From positions 1 to 64,000 of the forward strand of contig JAFXTE010000077.1 in NCBI GenBank assembly GCA_017525245.1: 64,000 bases of DNA, given 5' to 3'. Origin of the DNA: Bacteroidales bacterium. Its GTDB lineage: Bacteria; Bacteroidota; Bacteroidia; Bacteroidales; WCHB1-69. The stretch's first letter is position 1; each line of letters begins with the position of its first letter. The position numbers and the translations under genes were made by a program. Below, one piece after another: positions 52,832-61,993 of the stretch. The notes below the pieces were generated by a model. That model did no database searches, had not been told where the DNA came from, and was given only the letters and a program-made list of their open reading frames with translations.

Positions 52832-53550
52832 TGAAAGTCGCAATATTAGGATACGGGAAAATGGGCCACATCGTGGAGAAAGTGCTGCTGGAGCGGCGGC
52901 ACGAAGTTGTGGCCGTCATCGACAACGAGGCGGACTGGCAGCGTCTTGACCGTGAATTCCGTTCTGCGGAGGTTGCCATTGACTTTTCCGAACCGGGTGT
53001 CGCGGTGCCGAACATGCTCCGCGCATTCGAGGCGCATGTCCCGATTGTGGTGGGCACCACTGGCTGGCACGAACGCCTCGAAGAGGTGCGTCAGGCTTGT
53101 GCCGCACACAACGGACGTTTGGTTTATGGCGCCAACTTCAGCATCGGGGTCAATATTTTCTTCAAAGTCAACCAATTGTTAGCCAAGTTGATGAATAATC
53201 AAGACCGATACAAGGTGGCGATGGAGGAAACTCACCATATCCACAAGAAAGATGCACCGAGCGGCACCGCCATCCACCTTGCGAAGGATATTGTCAGCGA
53301 GGTCGATTCGCTGCAGGACTGGCGGTTGACTCCTTGTGACCATACGAATGTGGTGCCTATAACGGCCATCCGCGAGGGCGAAGTCCCCGGCACGCATAAG
53401 ATCGTGTGGGAATCTCCCGAAGACACTATCGAAATCACCCATACCGCCCACGGCCGCGAAGGCTTCGCCCGTGGCGCCGTCCACGCCGCCGAATGGCTGG
53501 TGTCGCGGCCTTCTGGCGTGTATCCGTTTGAGAAAACAATTGATATTTGA
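52831..53550 (+). CDS. dapB: 4-hydroxy-tetrahydrodipicolinate reductase
   Basis: 239 residues. The NAD(P)-binding glycine motif GYGKMG is at 8-13, VVGTTGW near 70, the catalytic HHIHKKDAPSGTA near 136-148. It reduces HTPA to tetrahydrodipicolinate in lysine/diaminopimelate synthesis. It starts within the stop codon of the RelE-type toxin and is followed by lepB. The order parA-parB-DUF5683-...-dapB-lepB is conserved in Bacteroidota. Confidence 0.95.
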   Translation: MKVAILGYGKMGHIVEKVLLERRHEVVAVIDNEADWQRLDREFRSAEVAIDFSEPGVAVPNMLRAFEAHVPIVVGTTGWHERLEEVRQACAAHNGRLVYGANFSIGVNIFFKVNQLLAKLMNNQDRYKVAMEETHHIHKKDAPSGTAIHLAKDIVSEVDSLQDWRLTPCDHTNVVPITAIREGEVPGTHKIVWESPEDTIEITHTAHGREGFARGAVHAAEWLVSRPSGVYPFEKTIDI

Positions 53551-53567
53551 AACGAGTCTACCGAGCT

Positions 53568-53597
53568 CTTGCCCCTTCGGGGCTGCTCAAGGAAGCT
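53568..53597. repeat. Hairpin tail of the CCCCACA repeat family
   Basis: CTTGCCCCTTCGGGGCTGC then TCAAGGAAG, the same tail as at 9826-9851 and 17867-17894, here without the CCCCACA stem. GCCCC/GGGGC with loop TTCG makes a tight hairpin right after dapB. Confidence 0.8.
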
Positions 53598-53634
53598 ATT
53601 CATCATTCATCATTCATAATTCATAATTAGAAAG

Positions 53635-55272
53635 ATGTTCATATCAAAAACCGCATTAATTATCATCCTCATCATCTCCTTCCTCGGCTGGCAGGTCGGG
53701 ATGTGGGGCATTTTCAAGAAAGCAGGGCTGAAGCCGTGGCTGTCACTGGTTCCGTTCTACAACATCTGGTTGTGGATCAAGGAGGTTATCGGCCGCAAAT
53801 GGTGGTGGATGCTGCTGTTCCTGATTCCGTATCTCGGCATTTTCATGTTCTTCTACATGATCTGGGAGACCATCCGGCAGTTCAACAAATACAGCTACTT
53901 GCCGCTGATTTTCGGCACGCTGTTCTTCCCGTTTTACCTGCCTTATTTGGGATTCTCGCCGAAGGAGCAGTATGTCACGCCGGAGAATCTGGAGCGTCCG
54001 AAGAAGACCTCTGCGCGTTCCTGGGGAGATGCGCTGATTTTCGCGGTGGCCGCCGCCTACATCATCCGTTCCTGCTGGTTCGAACTATACACCATCCCGA
54101 CTTCCTCCATGGAAAGCTCCTTGATGATTGGCGACTTCCTTTCCGTGAGCAAGGTTGCGTATGGTGTCCGTGCACCGCAAACCCCGTTAGCTATTCCGTT
54201 TATCCACAACAAGCTGCCTAAGACCGAGGTGAAATCTTATTCGGAAATCATCAAGCTGCCCTATATGCGTTCCAAGGCGTTGAAACCGATAAAACGCAAC
54301 GATGTGGTGGTCTTCAACTATCCTGACGGTGACACGGTCGTGGTGGAAAGGCAAGCGGAAAGTTACTACGCCATCGTCCGTGAATACGAGACGATGCTTA
54401 ACCCGAATGCGAGCATGGCGGAGAAAAACAACGTGTTCCGCCGTTACGCACCCGAATACATTCAACAGTTACGGATGAAATATCCCGGCGCGTATGTGCC
54501 CGGGAAGGGTAGGGAAGCGGTCTGGAACGAATACAAGGTGATTGCCCGTCCCGTTGACAAGCGCGAAAACTATGTGAAACGCTGCATCGGTACCCCAGGA
54601 GACAAGTTGCAAATTATCGACAGACAGGTTTATATTAACGGAGAGAAGGCGGTCAATCCCGACCGTATCCAATATGCCTGCCTGATTTCTCACCCTACAG
54701 GTCTGCAACTTTCTAAAAAGGAACGCAAGAATCTGAATATCAATGAAGAAGATATGCAGCAGGTGGATGTCAACCGTTATGTGGCGATGTTGAATGGAGA
54801 GCAGCAGGACATTATCAAGAAAAAAGGTTTTGATGTGCAGATTTTGGAGGAGGAAGAGGGTGTCTATAGTCCTGACATTTTCCCGCACGACAGCAACTAC
54901 AAGTGGAACAAGGACTTTTTCGGTCCGTTGACGATTCCGCAAAAGGGCGCCACCGTGCAGATTTCGCCCGAGAACATCGCTCTTTACGAGAAAATCATCC
55001 ATAACTATGAAGGCCATGATTTACAGGTAAAAGACGGGAAGGTTCTCATTGACGGACAGGTTGCCACCTCCTACACCTTTGCGATGGATTACTACTTCAT
55101 GATGGGCGACAACCGCCACAACAGCGCTGACTCCCGTTTCTGGGGCTTCGTGCCGGAAGACCACATCGTGGGCAAAGCCTCCATCGTGTGGCTCTCCCTC
55201 GACAAGTTCAAGACTTGGAGCGACAAAGGGAAAGTGAGATGGAAGAGGATGTTCAAGAAGATACGGATGTAA
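53635..55272 (+). CDS. lepB: Signal peptidase I
   Basis: 545 residues, longer than usual. Two to three membrane helices occupy the first 100 residues (DUF5684-like). Box B has the catalytic serine in [13 protein letters not shown] (Ser158). The catalytic lysine lies in [11 protein letters not shown] (Lys315). Box [21 protein letters not shown] is near residue 485. Inserts between these boxes explain the length. It cleaves signal peptides of exported proteins at the periplasmic face. Confidence 0.94.
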   Translation: MFISKTALIIILIISFLGWQVGMWGIFKKAGLKPWLSLVPFYNIWLWIKEVIGRKWWWMLLFLIPYLGIFMFFYMIWETIRQFNKYSYLPLIFGTLFFPFYLPYLGFSPKEQYVTPENLERPKKTSARSWGDALIFAVAAAYIIRSCWFELYTIPTSSMESSLMIGDFLSVSKVAYGVRAPQTPLAIPFIHNKLPKTEVKSYSEIIKLPYMRSKALKPIKRNDVVVFNYPDGDTVVVERQAESYYAIVREYETMLNPNASMAEKNNVFRRYAPEYIQQLRMKYPGAYVPGKGREAVWNEYKVIARPVDKRENYVKRCIGTPGDKLQIIDRQVYINGEKAVNPDRIQYACLISHPTGLQLSKKERKNLNINEEDMQQVDVNRYVAMLNGEQQDIIKKKGFDVQILEEEEGVYSPDIFPHDSNYKWNKDFFGPLTIPQKGATVQISPENIALYEKIIHNYEGHDLQVKDGKVLIDGQVATSYTFAMDYYFMMGDNRHNSADSRFWGFVPEDHIVGKASIVWLSLDKFKTWSDKGKVRWKRMFKKIRM

Positions 55273-55370
55273 ACAGTTAGCAGTTAGCAGTTAGCAGTTG
55301 TGCGCTGGCGAGCACCCTAAACCTTGAATTTTGAACCTTGAGCTTGAAACTTGAAACTACCTCGATACGA

Positions 55371-55412
55371 AAAAAAAGAACGAGACACCAAATGACGTCT
55401 CGTTCTTTTTTT
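55371..55412. terminator. Bidirectional rho-independent terminator between lepB and tRNA-Val
   Basis: Sixteen-base arms: an A-run followed by GAACGAGAC (55371-55386), a 10-base loop, then GTCTCGTTC followed by a T-run (55397-55412). It can serve lepB on the plus strand and tRNA-Val on the minus strand. GTTAGCA and TTGAAC words fill 55273-55358. Confidence 0.9.
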
Positions 55413-55413
55413 G

Positions 55414-55488
55414 TGGGAACTACTAGATTCGAACTAGTGACCCCCTGCTTGTAAGGCAGGTGCTCTAAACCAACTGAGCTAAGCTCCC
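55414..55488 (-). tRNA. tRNA-Val (anticodon TAC)
   Basis: Full cloverleaf on the minus strand. Acceptor GGGAGCT/AGTTCCC with one G-U pair. D-arm GCTC..GAGC with loop AGTTGGTTTA. Anticodon arm CCTGC, loop CTTACAA, GCAGG (anticodon TAC). T-arm ACTAG, loop TTCGAAT, CTAGT. The CCA end is not encoded. A -7 box is at 55505-55512. Confidence 0.95.
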
Positions 55489-55504
55489 TGTCAATATGAC
55501 GCTG

Positions 55505-55512
55505 CAAAAATA
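55505..55512 (-). promoter_or_regulatory. -7 box of the tRNA-Val promoter
   Basis: TATTTTTG on the minus strand, 17 bases before the tRNA 5' end. Confidence 0.6.
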
Positions 55513-55603
55513 CACTTTTTTTTTTATATCCCGAAATTTATTTTTGTTTTGCCGTTGATAGCGGCATTATCGTAATAGTCTAAGTTTAAGTTACTTGTCT
55601 ATG

Positions 55604-56188
55604 TCAAAAAATCACGCCGGCGGAAATCCCGATGTATTGCGGCTTTTGTCCTTCCTTGTTTTGGAAGAAATGTTGGAATGAGTAGCGGTAATCAACGCCT
55701 ATGGTGATGTATCCGAGCCGCATGTCAAATCCCGCTGTCAGCAGCACCCAATGCTTCTTGATGTTCTCTTTGCTGTACCCTAAATTGTTTTCCGTGACTT
55801 TCAGCAGCGGTTGGTAGGAGATGCCCACTTGCGGCATGAAGGAGATCTTTTTTGTGATTCGCACATCACCGACCACTTTGACCGGGATGACTAAGTAACG
55901 GTTCTCCACCAGATCGTCGGTGACGCTGTCGTTCGGGAGTGTTACTCTGAACCTGTTTTTGAAGTACTGGTATCCAAACCCGATTTCGCCATAGACATAT
56001 TTTCCCGCACGGAAATAACCGCCGAAATGCACCGTTCTTGTGCCGGTCAGATAATCCACATCGGTGTAGTTATGGACTATCGGAAACTGCGTCCCAATCT
56101 TAAAGCCAATCTGATACCAATTCTCTTTTTGTGCGCTGACAATCGTTGCCGTCATCGCCAAAACCGTTATTATTATCCACTTTTTCAT
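55604..56188 (-). CDS. Outer-membrane beta-barrel protein
   Basis: 194 residues with a signal peptide ending near SAQ (19). The strands QIGFKIGTQFPIVHNY, FRAGKYVYGEIGFGYQYF, MPQVGISYQPLL, FDMRLGYITIGVDYRYSF and the C-terminal IGISAGVIF suggest a small eight-stranded barrel of the PorT/OmpA-like type. Last in the minus-strand group that starts at 58763. Function unknown. Confidence 0.8.
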   Translation of the reverse strand: MKKWIIITVLAMTATIVSAQKENWYQIGFKIGTQFPIVHNYTDVDYLTGTRTVHFGGYFRAGKYVYGEIGFGYQYFKNRFRVTLPNDSVTDDLVENRYLVIPVKVVGDVRITKKISFMPQVGISYQPLLKVTENNLGYSKENIKKHWVLLTAGFDMRLGYITIGVDYRYSFQHFFQNKEGQKPQYIGISAGVIF

Positions 56189-56207
56189 CGTGTTCTCATT
56201 TCATCGT

Positions 56208-56837
56208 TCATTCATCGTCCTTCTTCGCTTCTTCCTCTTCCATCGCCTTCGCACGCTCAGTCTCCTTCGTGTTGAACTGGTTCATGGTGAGTTGCATTCC
56301 AACCGTAACGAAGGATTTCACGGCGCTCACGGCGCGTTCGATGCAGGGCTCCACGAGCTTGAGCTCTTCGGAGGAGAACCGCCCCAGCACATAATCGACT
56401 TGGTAGCCTTGGGCGTAGTTTTTGCCGATACCGCAGCGCATACGCGGGATGTCGGTGCGCTCAAGGGTTTCGATAATGTCGCCGATGCCGTTGTGGGTGC
56501 CGCCGCCGCCTTTTGGCTTTAGCTTGAAGATACCGAGCGGCAGGTCAATGTCATCGTAGATGACCAGACAGTGGTCAACGGCCACGTTCTCTTCAGCAAG
56601 CCAGTATTTAACAGCTTTGCCGCTAAGATTCATGTAGGTGGTTGGCATGATGATAACTAACTCGCGGCCTTTGAACGAGGCGCGTGCTACGTACGCTAAA
56701 CGGTCGCTCTTGAACTCCGCTTTGAAGGCTTTTGCCACAGCGTTGGCCACCTCGAACCCGTAGTTGTGGCGTGTGCCGGCGTATTGTTGTTCGGCATTGC
56801 CCAAACCCACAATCAGATAACGTTTTTCATTCTCCAT
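56208..56837 (-). CDS. pth: Peptidyl-tRNA hydrolase
   Basis: 209 residues. YLIVGLGNAEQQYAGTRHNYGFEV at the start carries the Asn and catalytic His of the family. PTTYMNLSGKAVKYWL, the DDIDLPLG loop with the conserved Asp, and GGGGTHNGIGDII follow. It recycles peptidyl-tRNAs dropped by ribosomes. An extra charged tail (about 20 residues, KETERAKAMEEEEAKK) extends the C-terminus. Its start overlaps rsmD by 11 bases. Confidence 0.96.
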   Translation of the reverse strand: MENEKRYLIVGLGNAEQQYAGTRHNYGFEVANAVAKAFKAEFKSDRLAYVARASFKGRELVIIMPTTYMNLSGKAVKYWLAEENVAVDHCLVIYDDIDLPLGIFKLKPKGGGGTHNGIGDIIETLERTDIPRMRCGIGKNYAQGYQVDYVLGRFSSEELKLVEPCIERAVSAVKSFVTVGMQLTMNQFNTKETERAKAMEEEEAKKDDE

Positions 56838-57399
56838 CCGTCTCCTCGCTTTCTTCTTCGGACATGTTCACAAAAAAGGAAAAATGGAGTTTGCCATAGC
56901 GGCGGTGGTCGTAGAATTTTGGATGGCCGGAAAAATCATGTATTCCGGAATGCTCCATCACCAACCATCCGTCGGGAAGCAGCAATTCATGATCGAACAC
57001 GTTGTCGATGACTTTTTCGATGTTGGGAAGGTCGTATGGCGGGTCGGCGAAGATGATGTTGAACTTCTGTCGGCAGGCAGCAGTGTAGGCGAATGCGTCC
57101 TGCCGGATGACCGTCACCTGGTCGTTATACTGCAATTGGTCGATGGTTTTCTGTATGAATTTGGTACACAGCAGGTTCTCGTCAACAGCCACCACTGACA
57201 ATGCGCCTCGTGAGGCAAATTCGTATGTGATGTTGCCTGTGCCGGAAAAAAGGTCCAGCACTCTGACGTTGTCCAAATAAAAGTAGTTGTTCAGGATGTT
57301 GAACAGGCTTTCCTTGCCCATATCCATGGTCGGTCGCACCGGAAGGTTGCTGGGTGCAACGATATGACGGCCTCGGTTTTTCCCACTGATGATTCTCAT
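56827..57399 (-). CDS. rsmD: 16S rRNA (guanine-966-N2)-methyltransferase
   Basis: 190 residues. Start MRIISGKNRGRHI, the GKESLFNIL motif near 28, a SAM-binding VLDLFSGTGNITYEFASRG near 47, and the catalytic FADPPY near 117. It methylates G966 during 30S assembly. It is coupled with pth downstream (11-base overlap) and follows the DUF3822 gene by 3 bases. Confidence 0.95.
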   Translation of the reverse strand: MRIISGKNRGRHIVAPSNLPVRPTMDMGKESLFNILNNYFYLDNVRVLDLFSGTGNITYEFASRGALSVVAVDENLLCTKFIQKTIDQLQYNDQVTVIRQDAFAYTAACRQKFNIIFADPPYDLPNIEKVIDNVFDHELLLPDGWLVMEHSGIHDFSGHPKFYDHRRYGKLHFSFFVNMSEEESEETDGE

Positions 57400-57402
57400 G
57401 CC

Positions 57403-58074
57403 TTATACGATATTCGGGTTCAGCTTCTGCGTTTTCAAAAGAGCGATCAGTTTTTTGTCCTCTTCGGCAAAAAAATGAAGGTATATTGCGGGATCCTGCA
57501 AGTGGAATTGCGTGATGACATTATATATGTAATATAACGTGTCGGCAGGTTCCACCAAGGGGAATCGGTTAGTCAGAAGAATCTCCCCTTTATGGACGGC
57601 CATCATGTCTGTGAAATCCGCGTTCCTGCCCACAAACAAGGTGTCATTGGCGTTTTGTTGGCAGAGGAAACGATAGAACAGCGTGTTTTCTGCCACCGTC
57701 TGGAAACGGGAAGGAAGTCGTCCGAGGGTGTCTTTCTCATTTTGGGTGATGAAATATACCGCCCGATAGGCACCGAGCTTGTCCGAATAGGATTCTCCGA
57801 GACGGGACGTGTCGAACTGCAGGGAAAGATACTCGTTGTTGCGGTTCGGATCGTAAATCTCGTCAGGAATCAGCATGGGTGTGTGCTTTGCCACAATCAC
57901 GGAGATTTCGTCAGAGGGGTTGAAAAAACGGGGTGCCTCGTTTGTGATCAGGGTGTTGTCGGAATAGGAAAAAGACACGGATTCCATCTTATTCCCCGTA
58001 AGCCTAAAAAACGAAAATCCATCCGGTGCGATGCGAATGGATTTCTCGTAATATTGTTGAATAAAAGGTGTCAT
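57403..58074 (-). CDS. DUF3822 family protein
   Basis: 223 residues from the ATG at 58072-58074; the in-frame ATG at 58092 would overlap the preceding gene. Features: SIRIAPDGFSFFRL near the start, YFITQNEK near 120, HKGEILLTNRFPL near 170. DUF3822 occurs in Bacteroidota next to rsmD, as here, and has an actin/FtsA-like fold by family description. The role is unknown. Confidence 0.85.
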   Translation of the reverse strand: MTPFIQQYYEKSIRIAPDGFSFFRLTGNKMESVSFSYSDNTLITNEAPRFFNPSDEISVIVAKHTPMLIPDEIYDPNRNNEYLSLQFDTSRLGESYSDKLGAYRAVYFITQNEKDTLGRLPSRFQTVAENTLFYRFLCQQNANDTLFVGRNADFTDMMAVHKGEILLTNRFPLVEPADTLYYIYNVITQFHLQDPAIYLHFFAEEDKKLIALLKTQKLNPNIV

Positions 58075-58082
58075 AAGCGATA

Positions 58083-58763
58083 TTATTCCCAACTGCCGGC
58101 AGTGCTGGCTTCGGTCAGGGAACCCATGTAGATGGCTTCATACTGGGAACGGTACTGCTCTTCGTTAGCCAGGTCGTTATAGAAAATCTTGTTCCAGAGT
58201 TTTGTGAGGACTCCTGCATTGTCAGGGGTGATGGACTTGTCCATGTTGTAGAGCAGGTCGTCAAGGCTCACATCGATGCGGTAAACCGGAATGGTGTAGG
58301 TTTTGCTGGAGAGGGAGTCGGTCTGGATCTCATATTTTTTCTCCTTGTTGGAGAAGGGGATGTATTGGAAATTCTTGAAGTTCTCGGCAGGGATTTTGTG
58401 GTCGATGTCAAGAATCTTCTCCATGGCGGGAACCTCCACGATTTCCTTGTGTATCAAACCCAATTTGAAGGCTTGTGCCTCGCTCATGGTGTCAGGGAAG
58501 TTACCGACGTTCTTTTCAATCATCACCGTTCCGTTGTTGACGAAATCAACCAGTTTGTCAATGTCGTCGGCATACACTTTGTGGACGTTTTTGTAAACGG
58601 CCTGCGCGCTGCGGATGGCTAACAGGTTCTGCACGTTGGCCTCCTTGCGGAGCTGATAAACGGTTCTGAATTTTTCGGGGCGCATGATGCTGCGGGCGGC
58701 GAAAATGGCCAAAATCACCACGACAACCGCCAATAAAATAGAGATTAATCTTCTAATTTTCAT
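58083..58763 (-). CDS. Conserved membrane-anchored protein, unknown function
   Basis: 226 residues. One N-terminal membrane helix (residues 5-26, LISILLAVVVVILAIFAARS) is followed by a soluble helical domain. No named domain. First gene of the group with DUF3822, rsmD and pth; a good -7 box lies at 58812-58819. The gene order suggests an envelope or division-related role, which is inference. Confidence 0.75.
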   Translation of the reverse strand: MKIRRLISILLAVVVVILAIFAARSIMRPEKFRTVYQLRKEANVQNLLAIRSAQAVYKNVHKVYADDIDKLVDFVNNGTVMIEKNVGNFPDTMSEAQAFKLGLIHKEIVEVPAMEKILDIDHKIPAENFKNFQYIPFSNKEKKYEIQTDSLSSKTYTIPVYRIDVSLDDLLYNMDKSITPDNAGVLTKLWNKIFYNDLANEEQYRSQYEAIYMGSLTEASTAGSWE

Positions 58764-58811
58764 AATGTTATATAACTTTATTGTTTATTCTCCATTAAAA
58801 ATTTAACCTTG

Positions 58812-58819
58812 CAAAAGTA
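58812..58819 (-). promoter_or_regulatory. -7 box of the 58763-55604 gene group
   Basis: TACTTTTG on the minus strand, 49 bases before the first start codon of the group. Confidence 0.55.
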
Positions 58820-58877
58820 GTAAAAATATGGGTACGTTTTTATTTTTCTAAAAATATTTTCAAAAATCCATTGTGAA

Positions 58878-59516
58878 TTAAAAAAGTATCCGGTGTATCC
58901 CTGCTTCATATTGGTTTACAAGCAGGTTCTTAAGATGCTGGTAGTCAGAATTGTTTTCCACGAAATCGATGTTCTCGGTGTCAACCAGCAGAATGGGGAT
59001 TTGCTGGTTCTCGCGGAAATAGGTCAGATATTTCTCCTGAATGTCGGTCAGGTATTCAATGGTGATGTCCTTCTCGAAAGAGCGGTTCCGCTTGGCGATT
59101 TGTTTCAGCAGACGGTCGGGTTTGGTGTAAAGGTAGAGGATGAGATCGGGCTTCGGGAGGAAGTCGGCGATGGTGTCGAACACTTTCTTGAAGAGGGAAA
59201 ACTCGTCTTTGGAGAGGTTGTTTTTGGAAAAGAGCAGGCATTTGTCGATGAAATAGTCGCCGATGACGAAATCGGTGAAGAGGTCGCGGGCGGTGAGCAG
59301 GTTCTTGAGCTGTTGGTAGCGGTCCATGAGGAAGGTCATCTCCACGGGAAAAGCATAGTGCTCCGGGTCTTTGTAGAATTTCTCCAAAAATGGATTGTCT
59401 GCGAAACGCTCCAGGACGAGCTCGGCGTTCAGCTCGGACGCGAGCATGGTCGCCAGCGTGGTCTTGCCCGCGCCGATGCTGCCTTCTACAACCACATAAT
59501 TATAAGGTATTTTCAT
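58878..59516 (-). CDS. Deoxynucleoside kinase (dAK/dGK/dCK type)
   Basis: 212 residues. P-loop VVEGSIGAGKTTLA at 8-21, the Glu of LERFADNPFLEKFYKD near 36, DRYQQ near 65 and a lid region with RNRSFEKDI near 143. It phosphorylates deoxynucleosides for salvage. Its start overlaps the folK stop by 17 bases, so the two are coupled. Confidence 0.93.
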   Translation of the reverse strand: MKIPYNYVVVEGSIGAGKTTLATMLASELNAELVLERFADNPFLEKFYKDPEHYAFPVEMTFLMDRYQQLKNLLTARDLFTDFVIGDYFIDKCLLFSKNNLSKDEFSLFKKVFDTIADFLPKPDLILYLYTKPDRLLKQIAKRNRSFEKDITIEYLTDIQEKYLTYFRENQQIPILLVDTENIDFVENNSDYQHLKNLLVNQYEAGIHRILF

Positions 59517-59946
59517 GTTCGGTCAGGTTAATGTTCAATTCGTTAAGGGAAGCGAGCACAAAGTCGCGTTCGGCGATGTGCGGATGCGGGAGCGTGAGCC
59601 GTTCGTCGTGATACCGCATCCGGTCATAGTCCAGGATGTCTAAGTCGATGGTGCGGGCATGATACACGGGCTTCCCATCCTTGAGGTAGCTTTTCTGAGT
59701 CCGCCCCAGTCTCCGCTCGATAGATTGCAGGCCGTCCAAAAGCGCTAACGGTTCGAGCGAGGTCTCCATCACGACGACCTGGTTCAGGAACGGGTCTGAA
59801 TCAAACCCCCAAGAAGGGGTCTCAATCACGGAAGACCGTTGCAAAATAGAACCCAATTCCTTTTCAATAAGGAACCTGGCGGACTGGAGATAGAACTCGC
59901 GGTCGCCTTTGTTGCTGCCCAATCCGATTACGGCATGGTGCTGCAT
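59500..59946 (-). CDS. folK: 2-amino-4-hydroxy-6-hydroxymethyldihydropteridine diphosphokinase
   Basis: 148 residues from the ATG at 59944-59946; the frame is open further to 60009 but without homology. IGLGSNKGDRE near 7, NQVVVMET near 68, and HARTIDLDILDYD near 107 with the two catalytic aspartates, then LPHPHIAERDFVL. It transfers pyrophosphate from ATP to the pterin in folate synthesis. It starts 19 bases after a 49-aa gene's stop. Confidence 0.95.
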   Translation of the reverse strand: MQHHAVIGLGSNKGDREFYLQSARFLIEKELGSILQRSSVIETPSWGFDSDPFLNQVVVMETSLEPLALLDGLQSIERRLGRTQKSYLKDGKPVYHARTIDLDILDYDRMRYHDERLTLPHPHIAERDFVLASLNELNINLTEHENTL

Positions 59947-59965
59947 CTGTCCGTACGATAATGGC

Positions 59966-60115
59966 TTAGTTGTTGATGAAAAGCAGCGGATTAGCCGCCA
60001 AACCAGCAATCACACTCAACGATTGTGAATAATTGAGGATGTTGTTGATGATTCTTCTGGACGGTTTCTCTTTTTTGACGGTTCTCTTTATTTCAGGTGT
60101 AGAATATTTATTCAT
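59966..60115 (-). CDS. Small basic protein (49 aa) upstream of folK
   Basis: A frame from ATG (60113-60115) to TAA (59966-59968) encodes 49 residues: a charged Lys/Arg-rich first half (KRTVKKEKPSRR) and a hydrophobic second half (ILNYSQSLSVIAGLAAN). Similar very short Bacteroidota proteins with an ILNYS(K/Q)SL core are familiar to me from genome annotations but have no assigned function. It lies 19 bases before folK on the same strand. Confidence 0.65.
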   Translation of the reverse strand: MNKYSTPEIKRTVKKEKPSRRIINNILNYSQSLSVIAGLAANPLLFINN

Positions 60116-60200
60116 CGGCAGAAAATTTGTTTCTAATTTTTTCAATAAATGGTTAACGCGAGGTCTCTAAAAATATTGTACATCATATCCGAAAAAAACT

Positions 60201-60208
60201 TATTTTTG
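60201..60208 (+). promoter_or_regulatory. -7 box of the HerA-like ATPase promoter
   Basis: TATTTTTG, 40 bases before the start codon at 60248. Confidence 0.55.
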
Positions 60209-60247
60209 CAGACAGAAATATGGTATTACTTTGTAATTTGAAAAGTT

Positions 60248-61837
60248 ATGTATAATCAGGAATATGGACTTTATGTGGCGCATTGCGATGACGGTGCGCT
60301 TTCTATTCAATCGAAAATGGCCAACCGCCACGGCTTGATTGCCGGCGCAACGGGAACGGGCAAGACCGTCAGTTTGCAAGTGCTCGCCGAAACGTTCAGC
60401 CAGATAGGGGTGCCCTGCTTCATGGCCGACATGAAAGGCGACCTCTCCGGCATCAGTCAGGTTGGCAAGATGAGTGGGTTCATTGAGAAACGGTTACCGG
60501 AATTTGGACTCGAAAATCCTGATTTCCAAGCTTGTCCGGTTCGGTTCTACGACGTGTTCGGTGAGCAAGGACATCCGATTCGTGCCACCGTGTCGCAGAT
60601 GGGACCGCAGTTGCTCTCGCGTTTGCTTGGCCTCAACGAGACGCAGGACGGTGTGCTGAACATCGTGTTCCGCATCGCCGACGAACGCGGTCTTATGATC
60701 ATCGACCTCAAGGACCTGCGGGCGATGCTGGAGTATGTCTCTAAACACGCCAAGGAATACACGATGAAGTACGGCAACGTCTCCACGGCATCCATCGGCG
60801 CTATTCAGCGGGCGTTGCTGCAGTTAGAGGCGCAAGGTGCGGACAAGTTCCTCGGTGAGCCGAGCTTCGACATCTACGACCTCATCCAGACGGAGAACGG
60901 CAAGGGCGTGATGAGTGTTCTGGCCGCCGACAAGTTGATGATGCAGCCCAAACTATACAGCACGTTCCTGTTATGGCTTCTTTCCGAGCTATATTCCACG
61001 CTTCCTGAAGTCGGCGATCTTGACAAACCGAAACTTGTTTTCTTCTTCGATGAGGCGCACACGCTCTTCGAGGACACATCCAAAGCATTGGTTGACAAGA
61101 TAGAACAGGTGATTCGTCTGATCCGAAGCAAGGGTGTGGGCATCTACTTTATCTCGCAATATCCTACTGACATTCCGGACAGTATCCTCGGACAGTTGGG
61201 CAACCGCATCCAACACGCGTTGCGCGCCTATACCCCCAAAGACCAGAAAGCTGTGCGTACCGCCGCTGACACGTTCCGCGCTAATCCGGCGTTCAAGACC
61301 GACGAGGCCATCATGAACTTGGAAACAGGTGAGGCGTTGGTCAGCTTCCTTGACGAGAAAGGTGCGCCGGGCATGGTGCAACGTGCGAAAATCCTCTTCC
61401 CGTTGTCGCAAATCGGGGCTATCACCGAGGGACAGCGGATGGACATCATCAAGCAGAGTCGTGTCTATGGCAAATACGACACGCCCGTCGATAATGAGAG
61501 CGCTTTCGAGATTCTGATCAAGGAAGCGGAGGAGGCACTTGCCGTGCAAGAGGCTGAAAAACAGGCGATAGAGGAAGCCAAGCAAGAACAAAAGGGGGAG
61601 AAGACATCTTCCAAGAAGCAAGGTGTCATGGGCAAGGTGCTCAAGGCAATCATCACCGCCGTGACCGGCACGTTGGCTACGGCTGCGGGCACGGCCATCA
61701 GCAACAAGGTGACCGGCAAGAAGTCCAAGTCGAAAACCTCCACGAAGGAAAAGGTCATCAAGAACACCACCTCCGCCGCCACGAGAACGATTACACGGGA
61801 GATTTCGCGGGACATTCTCGGGAACATCCTTAAATAG
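60248..61837 (+). CDS. HerA-like ATPase (DUF853, YjgR family)
   Basis: 529 residues. Walker [11 protein letters not shown] at 32-41, [15 protein letters not shown] near 58, Walker [15 protein letters not shown] near 263, and a late arginine-finger region [16 protein letters not shown] near 318. The C-terminal 100 residues are low-complexity ([11 protein letters not shown]..., [13 protein letters not shown]). Members are predicted DNA-translocating hexamers of the FtsK/HerA superfamily; the role of YjgR is unsettled. Confidence 0.9.
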   Translation: MYNQEYGLYVAHCDDGALSIQSKMANRHGLIAGATGTGKTVSLQVLAETFSQIGVPCFMADMKGDLSGISQVGKMSGFIEKRLPEFGLENPDFQACPVRFYDVFGEQGHPIRATVSQMGPQLLSRLLGLNETQDGVLNIVFRIADERGLMIIDLKDLRAMLEYVSKHAKEYTMKYGNVSTASIGAIQRALLQLEAQGADKFLGEPSFDIYDLIQTENGKGVMSVLAADKLMMQPKLYSTFLLWLLSELYSTLPEVGDLDKPKLVFFFDEAHTLFEDTSKALVDKIEQVIRLIRSKGVGIYFISQYPTDIPDSILGQLGNRIQHALRAYTPKDQKAVRTAADTFRANPAFKTDEAIMNLETGEALVSFLDEKGAPGMVQRAKILFPLSQIGAITEGQRMDIIKQSRVYGKYDTPVDNESAFEILIKEAEEALAVQEAEKQAIEEAKQEQKGEKTSSKKQGVMGKVLKAIITAVTGTLATAAGTAISNKVTGKKSKSKTSTKEKVIKNTTSAATRTITREISRDILGNILK

Positions 61838-61990
61838 TTAGCAGTTAGTAGTTAGAAGTTAGCAGTTAAGTGCCGAATCGGAATAACTATTAACTACTAA
61901 CTATTAACAGCTTCAATAACCAATAACCAATAACCATTCAAACTATTAACAGCTTCAATAACCAATAACCTATAACCAATAACCATTCAA
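61838..61990. repeat. Low-complexity spacer before ansA
   Basis: GTTAGCAGTTAGTA words (61838-61867), TTAACTACTAACTATT (61888-61910), then ATAACCAATAACCA words repeated in two rounds up to 61987, directly before the ansA start. Confidence 0.9.
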
Positions 61991-61993
61991 AAA

